DNA of 19,521 nt from Bacteroidales bacterium UBA3696 (GTDB lineage: Bacteria; Bacteroidota; Bacteroidia; Bacteroidales; Paludibacteraceae). Positions 14,738 to 19,521 of this stretch are shown one piece after another. The stretch spans positions 405 to 19,925 of the forward strand of contig DFIN01000006.1 of NCBI GenBank assembly GCA_002372135.1, in the 5' to 3' direction. Numbering within the stretch: the stretch's first letter is position 1; every line of letters begins with the position of its first letter. Below the pieces are notes generated by a model that worked only from the letters and a program-made list of their open reading frames with translations, was not told the DNA's origin and did no database searches. Both the position numbers and the translations under genes were made by a program.

Positions 14738-16438
14738 ATGTCTAAACGTCCTCGTATACCTCTTATTATCAATCTGGGTATCACCTTTATCGGTATTTGG
14801 CGTCACCTTCGTTTGCGCATAGCATCCCGCTTCCCGTCTATGATTTCTTACAAGACGCTTCGCCAAATCCTGCGTCAGAATGAGCATACCGAATACGGCA
14901 AATTGCACCATTTTACGGAAATACTGCAAGCCTCTACCCCTGACGAACTATTCATACGTTACCGACACGCTATTGCCCCCAACGACTATGAGATGCTTCG
15001 TCCGTTCGTGGAACGTCAAAAAATAGGCGAACAGGATGTCCTGATCAGCGGCAGTCCCATTATGTATGCAACAACCTCAGGTACTACGGGTAAACCTAAA
15101 TGGATTCCCATCAGTAAGCACTATCTGCGCACCCTCTACCACCGTATGTCGGAGCACTGGCTCTATATGTTCATACGCCAACGTCCCCGCGCTTTTGGCG
15201 GACACATCCTGCAGATAGTAGGCAAAGAGGTAGAAGGTTATGCTCCTGACGGCACTATCTATGGTTCGGTCAGCGGTGTGCTGGTGCGCGAGATACCCAA
15301 TATACTCCGCAAACGATATACCGCCCCGCCCGAAGTGATGAACATAGCCGACACCAAGACGCGCAACTACGTCATCATGACGCTCGCCTTGCAGTGGGAA
15401 GACCTCACTTTCTGGGCAACCGCCAACCCGAGCACAATCGTAGAGTTACTCAATACAGTTGACGAGAACCTTGAGCAAATGGCGGACGATATAGAGAACG
15501 GCAAATTCTCTGTACCCATTGAATTACCCCTTATTCATATCATTGCTCCCTACCTGCATAGCAATCCCGCCCGCGCCGAGCAATTGAGGCAACTCAAACA
15601 GCGATATGCCACTCCCGCTCCAAAGGACTACTTCCCCTACCTGCAAGTGCTCAGCACATGGAAATGCGGCAATGCCAAGGTGTATATGGAGAAATTCATT
15701 GACCGCTTCAACTGGAAACAGACCCGCTATACCGAATTGGGGTATATTGCCACCGAGTGCCGCTTTGGTCATCCCGTAGATGAGTCCCGCGAAAGCGTAC
15801 TCTTTCCACAATACCACTACTACGAATTCGTGGACGAGAAAGAATTGGACATGCCCAACAAGCATTTTCTTCAACTCTCCGAATTGGAGCGCGGACAACG
15901 CTATTGCGTTTATATTACGACCAGTTGCGGTCTATACCGCTACAATATGAACGACATTGTTGAAGTAGGCGGCCGATATATCAATGCGCCGCGTATCCAC
16001 TTTATCTCCAAAGTGAATGGCATTGTGTCGCTCACCGGCGAAAAGTTGTACGAAGCCCAGTTCATTCGCGCCGTTCACCAAGTGGCAGAACTGCATAGTT
16101 TGAGTTTGCCGTTCTTCGTGGGCTTTGCCAATGCCGAATTGTCCGCCTACGACTTCTACTTTGAGTTTGCGCCGCGCGACGAGCACGAAGCACGCTATCT
16201 GCTTGCACTCTTCACACGCGAGGTAGATTCCAAGTTGCAGCAGATTAACATGGAGTATGAAAGCAAACGCCAATCGCAACGGCTGAAAGAACCTCGCGGA
16301 TTCCTGCTGCAACAGGGAGCATACTCCAAGTTTAAGGAACTATGCTTGCAAGACGGCTACCGCGACGGACAATTCAAGTTCAACCTGCTTATGCAAGACC
16401 CTTACCGGCAGGGACTATTTGACAAATTGGTTCAATAA
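14738..16438 (+). CDS. GH3 auxin-responsive-type acyl-adenylating enzyme
   Basis: GH3 proteins belong to the acyl-adenylate-forming (ANL-like) enzymes. Plant members join amino acids to jasmonate or auxin, activating the carboxyl as an acyl-AMP; bacterial members are not characterised well. The 566-residue protein has the ATP loop TSGTTGKPKWIP (113-124), a central GH3 region with LQVLSTWKCG, TELGYIATECRF, CGLYRYNMNDIVEVGG (about 397-412) and FISKVNGIVSLTGEKLYE, which forms the hinge into the C-terminal domain. All ATP motifs are complete. There is a hydrophobic stretch near residues 8-20 but no clear signal peptide. It is the last gene of the glycosyltransferase operon. The likely job is amide or ester bond formation between an acid and an acceptor made by the operon, but this is inference. 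Confidence 0.88.
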   Translation: MSKRPRIPLIINLGITFIGIWRHLRLRIASRFPSMISYKTLRQILRQNEHTEYGKLHHFTEILQASTPDELFIRYRHAIAPNDYEMLRPFVERQKIGEQDVLISGSPIMYATTSGTTGKPKWIPISKHYLRTLYHRMSEHWLYMFIRQRPRAFGGHILQIVGKEVEGYAPDGTIYGSVSGVLVREIPNILRKRYTAPPEVMNIADTKTRNYVIMTLALQWEDLTFWATANPSTIVELLNTVDENLEQMADDIENGKFSVPIELPLIHIIAPYLHSNPARAEQLRQLKQRYATPAPKDYFPYLQVLSTWKCGNAKVYMEKFIDRFNWKQTRYTELGYIATECRFGHPVDESRESVLFPQYHYYEFVDEKELDMPNKHFLQLSELERGQRYCVYITTSCGLYRYNMNDIVEVGGRYINAPRIHFISKVNGIVSLTGEKLYEAQFIRAVHQVAELHSLSLPFFVGFANAELSAYDFYFEFAPRDEHEARYLLALFTREVDSKLQQINMEYESKRQSQRLKEPRGFLLQQGAYSKFKELCLQDGYRDGQFKFNLLMQDPYRQGLFDKLVQ

Positions 16439-16476
16439 AGGACTACGGAGAGTACTGCCATAAAAAAACGAAAAGT

Positions 16477-16508
16477 CTTGTGCCCGTCCGAAAAATCCGC
16501 TACTTTTG
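16477..16508 (+). promoter_or_regulatory. Promoter of the small membrane protein-parC unit
   Basis: The -7 box TACTTTTG is exact at 16501-16508. A CTTG at 16477-16480 is 20 bases upstream and differs by one base from the -33 TTTG. The 19 bases 16501-16519 are identical to those of the prfB promoter (8955-8973). Confidence 0.78.
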
Positions 16509-16570
16509 CGGGCAAAATAGCATAGATTGCTTATAGCAGCACATTACAAAACGCATAAAACACTATACAG

Positions 16571-16741
16571 ATGAACACATTTCTTAAGAATTTAGGCTTG
16601 ATTATCGTCCTTCTGGGCGTTGTATGCTTGGTGGTTTATCACATGGCATTTCCTTCCAACGCGCTATTAGTTACCGCATTGGCATTGGAAGTGGCAGGCA
16701 TATTGCTCTACATCATCCTTGGCAGAAAACTGAGCGAATAG
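16571..16741 (+). CDS. Small two-helix membrane protein, 56 residues
   Basis: This short frame begins at ATG 16571 and ends at TAG 16739-16741. The product has two hydrophobic segments (LGLIIVLLGVVCLVVYHMAF at about 8-27 and LLVTALALEVAGILLYIIL at about 32-50) joined by a short turn PSN, with a charged tail GRKLSE. It follows a good promoter by about 60 bases and precedes parC by 38 bases, so it may share the parC transcript. Similar two-helix mini-proteins occur in Bacteroidales by my recollection, with no function known. No motif for transport or enzyme activity is visible. The regular hydrophobic pattern and the context support a real gene. Confidence 0.72.
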   Translation: MNTFLKNLGLIIVLLGVVCLVVYHMAFPSNALLVTALALEVAGILLYIILGRKLSE

Positions 16742-16779
16742 TAGAATAGTCGAAAGTCGAAAGACAAGAGACGGTAGCC

Positions 16780-19392
16780 ATGGAGTCAGAAGAGAAAGTG
16801 AAGTACCACTTGACAGGCATGTACCAAGATTGGTTCTTGGATTATGCTTCGTATGTCATCTTGGAGCGCGCCGTACCCGCTATTGAAGACGGATTGAAGC
16901 CCGTTCAGAGACGTGTATTGCACGCCATGAAAACGGTGGACGACGGCAAGTACAACAAGGTGGCAAACATAGTGGGACAGACAATGCAGTACCACCCCCA
17001 CGGGGATGCGAGCATTGGCGACGCACTGGTTCAACTGGGTCAGAAAGACTTGCTCATTGACTGTCAAGGCAACTGGGGAAACATCCTGACAGGAGACGGT
17101 GCTGCCGCTCCGCGTTACATAGAAGCACGCCTCAGTAAGTTCGCCCTCGAAACGGTATTCAATCCCAAAACGACCGAATGGATGCTGTCATACGATGGTC
17201 GGAAAAAAGAACCCGTCCACTTGCCCGTTAAGTTTCCGCTGCTCTTGGCTCAAGGCGTTGAAGGCATCGCCGTTGGACTCAACTCCAAGATTCTGCCCCA
17301 TAACTTCAACGAACTATGTGAAGCCGCTCTTCACTATCTGCGCGGCGAGGAGTTTGTGCTCTATCCTGACTTCCCTACCGGTGGTGAAGTGGACGTGAGT
17401 CGTTATAACGACGGTGAACGCGGCGGTATAGTACGTGTACGCTCACGCATCACCAAAGCAGACGACAACAAAACACTCATCATCAGCGAAGTGCCATACG
17501 GCACAACGACCTCAAAGATGATTGAGACCATCCTTCGGGCACAGGAGAAAGGCAAAATCAAGATTCGCAAAGTGGACGATTTCACTTCCGAACAGGCGAA
17601 GATTGTGGTTCAATTGGCCCCGGGTGCATCGTCTGACAAAACGATAGATGCTCTATATGCTTTTACTGATTGTGAGGTAAGCATATCGCCCAACTGCTGC
17701 GTGGTGGAGAACAAGAAACCTATTTTCACCACAGTGAGCAATCTGCTGCGCAAGTCGGTGGATAACACGCGCGAACTGCTTCGGCGGGAATTGGAAATTC
17801 AAAAAAGCGAATTGGAAGAACAATACTTCTACACCTCGCTCGAAAAACTTTTCATCGAAAACCGCATCTACAAAGAGGAAGGCTACGAGCAAGCACCTAA
17901 CAGAGACAAGTTGGTGGCTTTTGTGGATAAATGTCTGACTCCCTTCAAGGCGCAATTGCTTCGTGAGGTACGACGCGAGGACATAGAGCGTCTGTTTGAA
18001 ATCAAAATGATTCGTATCACACGGTTTGATACGAAGAAAGCGGACGAGTTGATGCGTGACCTCAAAAAACGTATTGATCAGACCAAGCGCGATTTAGCTC
18101 ACCTGACCGACTACACCATTGCTTGGTTTGAGCACTTGCAAGCCACCTACGGCGACCGGCATCCGCGATTGACAGAAGTGAGGAACTTTGCATCCATCAA
18201 CGTCAAGACCGTGGTCGAAGCCAATGAAAAACTGTACATCAATCGCGCAGAAGGCTTTATCGGAACAGGGTTGAAAAAAGACGAGTTCCTATGCAACTGC
18301 TCCGACATAGACGACATTATTGTTTTCCATAAAGACGGCAAATACAAAGTGAGCAAGGTAAGCGACAAGATGTTCATCGGAACGGACATCTTGCATGTGG
18401 CTATCTTTAAGAAGAACGACACACGCACCATCTACAACATTGTGTATCGCGATGGTAAAGGGGGCGTGTATTATATGAAACGATTCAACGTGACCGGCGT
18501 AGCGCGCGACAAGGAATACGACCTTACTCAAGGCAAAGCGGGAAGCCGTATCGTCTATTTCACCGCCAACCCGAATGGCGAAGCCGAAACGATCCGCGTG
18601 CAACTCAAACCTGCCCCTCATCTCAAAAAGATGGAACTGAGTTATGACCTGAGTCGCTTGGCTGTCAAAAGCCGTACAGCACGGGGCAATATGCTCACCA
18701 AATACGATGTCAAATCCATTACATTGAAGCAGAAAGGACATTCCACCTTAGGCGGTCGCAAAGTATGGTTTGACCCTGACGTACTGCGCCTTAACTACGA
18801 TGGGCAAGGCAACTATTTGGACGAATTTAAGGACGAAGATCGCATACTCGTCATCACACAGCAAGGGAACTACTACTTGTCATCCTTTGATCTGACTGCA
18901 CACTTTGATAATGACATACGCGTTATTGAGAAGTTTGATGCGGACAAAGTGTGGTCGCTCGTGTTTTGGAATGCCGAACTCGGTTACTACTATGTCAAAC
19001 GGTTTGCCTTGGATGCTCAAGCCAAACCGCAAAACTTCTTGGGTGAACACCCCGACAACCGAATCGTTGTTCTAACCGATCACAGCGAACCGGCTGTGCA
19101 AGTGCGATTTGAAGACGAGTGGCGCGAACCGATGAATATCGAATTGGTGGATTTCATAGCCGCAAAATCTCCAAAAGCCAAAGGCAAACGGCTGACTACC
19201 CTGCCCGTTACAGCCATAGAGGATATCACGCCCGAACCGCCGGAACAAGAACAAGAGGCAGAACAAGAAGCAGAACAAGAAAATGTATCGGAAGTAGGAA
19301 TGGAATCAAGGTCTCAAGTGCCGCTGACTATTCAGTCTGAGTTTCCTGAAGATAGTATGCCTGTGGATGGTGACCAACTGAGTTTATTCTAA
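16780..19392 (+). CDS. parC: DNA topoisomerase IV subunit A
   Basis: ParC forms the DNA cleavage-religation core of topoisomerase IV, which decatenates daughter chromosomes with ParE. The 870-residue protein has the winged-helix region with PVQRRVLHAM (41-50), the quinolone-pocket segment HPHGDASIGD (72-81), and the catalytic tyrosine Tyr113 in AAAPRYIEARLS. The tower and coiled-coil gate follow (to about 490), then the C-terminal beta-pinwheel domain, and an acidic glutamine-glutamate tail (about 815-840) before the last 30 residues. There is no GyrA-box (QRRGGKG), so ParC is favoured over GyrA. In the QRDR the position of E. coli ParC Ser80 is Ala77. The ATG at 16780 is 38 bases after the small membrane protein gene. 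parE is not in the window. Confidence 0.92.
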   Translation: MESEEKVKYHLTGMYQDWFLDYASYVILERAVPAIEDGLKPVQRRVLHAMKTVDDGKYNKVANIVGQTMQYHPHGDASIGDALVQLGQKDLLIDCQGNWGNILTGDGAAAPRYIEARLSKFALETVFNPKTTEWMLSYDGRKKEPVHLPVKFPLLLAQGVEGIAVGLNSKILPHNFNELCEAALHYLRGEEFVLYPDFPTGGEVDVSRYNDGERGGIVRVRSRITKADDNKTLIISEVPYGTTTSKMIETILRAQEKGKIKIRKVDDFTSEQAKIVVQLAPGASSDKTIDALYAFTDCEVSISPNCCVVENKKPIFTTVSNLLRKSVDNTRELLRRELEIQKSELEEQYFYTSLEKLFIENRIYKEEGYEQAPNRDKLVAFVDKCLTPFKAQLLREVRREDIERLFEIKMIRITRFDTKKADELMRDLKKRIDQTKRDLAHLTDYTIAWFEHLQATYGDRHPRLTEVRNFASINVKTVVEANEKLYINRAEGFIGTGLKKDEFLCNCSDIDDIIVFHKDGKYKVSKVSDKMFIGTDILHVAIFKKNDTRTIYNIVYRDGKGGVYYMKRFNVTGVARDKEYDLTQGKAGSRIVYFTANPNGEAETIRVQLKPAPHLKKMELSYDLSRLAVKSRTARGNMLTKYDVKSITLKQKGHSTLGGRKVWFDPDVLRLNYDGQGNYLDEFKDEDRILVITQQGNYYLSSFDLTAHFDNDIRVIEKFDADKVWSLVFWNAELGYYYVKRFALDAQAKPQNFLGEHPDNRIVVLTDHSEPAVQVRFEDEWREPMNIELVDFIAAKSPKAKGKRLTTLPVTAIEDITPEPPEQEQEAEQEAEQENVSEVGMESRSQVPLTIQSEFPEDSMPVDGDQLSLF
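19243..19281 (+). repeat. Short 12-base repeat in the acidic tail of ParC
   Basis: The coding region holds GAACAAGAGGCA, GAACAAGAAGCA and a third partial GAACAAGAA, preceded by GAACAA, making the residues EQEQEAEQEAEQEN. Such in-frame repeats change length easily by slippage. It is a short low-complexity stretch in a linker-like tail. Confidence 0.7.
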
Positions 19393-19410
19393 AAAAAAGA
19401 CGTTTTTTAG
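19389..19410 (+). other. AT-rich hairpin at the parC stop, weak terminator candidate
   Basis: CTAAAAAA (19389-19396) pairs with TTTTTTAG (19403-19410) around a six-base AAGACG loop, starting at the parC stop codon. The stem is nearly all A-T, so it is a poor intrinsic terminator on its own. The run of T at its 3' side may contribute. Confidence 0.35.
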
Positions 19411-19439
19411 CCGATAAATTGCACTTTTTTTTACAAAAG

Positions 19440-19471
19440 TTTGTGTAGGTAAAGCAAAACACGTACTTTTG
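19440..19471 (+). promoter_or_regulatory. Promoter of tRNA-Leu
   Basis: TTTG (19440-19443) and TACTTTTG (19464-19471) are 20 bases apart, exact consensus. The predicted leader before the tRNA is about 20-25 bases. Confidence 0.8.
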
Positions 19472-19498
19472 CGCGCTTTTTCGGAGGAAAAAGTACTT

Positions 19499-19521
19499 GC
19501 CCAGGTGGCGGAATCGGTAGA
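19499..19521 (+). tRNA. tRNA-Leu, 5' end only
   Basis: The window ends inside a tRNA. The visible 23 bases are the acceptor 5' strand GCCCAGG, T8, the D-stem start GGCGG and the A-A-T...GGTAGA part of the D-loop. This is the pattern of a leucine tRNA, a class II tRNA with a long variable arm. The anticodon lies outside the window, so the isoacceptor is unknown. Confidence 0.8.

Noticed and set aside
15932..16312. Minus-strand frames opposite the GH3 gene
   Set aside because: Antisense shadows of a well-supported gene with no promoter of their own.
16780..19392. Reading the type II topoisomerase gene as gyrA
   Set aside because: No GyrA-box is seen in the C-terminal domain, and the GNWGNILTGDGAAAPRYIE segment is of ParC type as known in Bacteroidota.
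1..19521. CRISPR array, insertion sequence, phage or toxin-antitoxin module
   Set aside because: No regularly spaced direct repeats, no transposase or integrase protein, and no terminal inverted repeats were seen.

Overview
This window looks like chromosomal DNA of a member of the Bacteroidales (Bacteroidota). Three things point there. Seven sites carry the Bacteroidota promoter pattern, an exact -7 box TACTTTTG with a -33 TTTG-like box 19-20 bases upstream, and start codons lack Shine-Dalgarno sequences. The RF2, ParC and S1 proteins have Bacteroidota-type sequence. There are Bacteroidota-type exported proteins: a PCMD-domain protein and a secreted protein with a chitobiase-C-like domain and the NG-x-R-YN-x-x-G tail frequent in uncultured Bacteroidales. 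The genus cannot be fixed from the sequence alone. I saw no insertion sequence, phage gene, CRISPR array or compositional island, so this is mostly core genome with some lineage-specific accessory genes.

Layout. (1) 1-1440: 3' part of rpsA, followed by two hairpins, the second a good intrinsic terminator. (2) 1482-5136: a tightly packed + strand operon prmC-recX-comEC-xseA, with gene overlaps or 4-base gaps, linking release factor methylation with DNA uptake, recombination control and ssDNA degradation. (3) 5118-5879 (-): a cytoplasmic-looking SGNH hydrolase whose 3' end overlaps xseA. (4) 5980-7308: a cluster of repeated GKGACTAAA sites, then a membrane-anchored LytTR regulator and a short YgjP-type metallopeptidase. 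(5) 7316-8817 (-): an exported multidomain protein with a clear terminator. (6) 8818-10082: a divergent promoter region and prfB (RF2), which has no programmed frameshift. (7) 10120-11573 (-): a SDR dehydrogenase and a HAD phosphatase in one operon. (8) 11649-16438: a second divergent promoter region and a four-gene + strand operon coding for a GT4 glycosyltransferase, a PCMD exported protein, an exported esterase and a GH3-family acyl-adenylating enzyme. (9) 16477-19392: a promoter, a 56-residue two-helix membrane protein and parC. (10) 19440-19521: a promoter and the 5' end of a tRNA-Leu running off the window.

How the genes fit together. PrmC methylates the GGQ glutamine of release factors, and the RF2 substrate is encoded 7 kb away in the same window. 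RecX, ComEC and XseA all act on single-stranded DNA or RecA, so their operon may be a DNA uptake and processing unit. The GT4/PCMD/esterase/GH3 operon is the best candidate for an undescribed function: a cytoplasmic sugar transferase and an acyl-activating enzyme co-transcribed with two exported proteins suggest making or remodelling an acylated or amidated cell-surface glycoconjugate. This is inference from context. The other main point of interest is the repeated operator-like array in front of the LytTR gene, which suggests autoregulation. No stretch longer than about 190 bases is without a gene.
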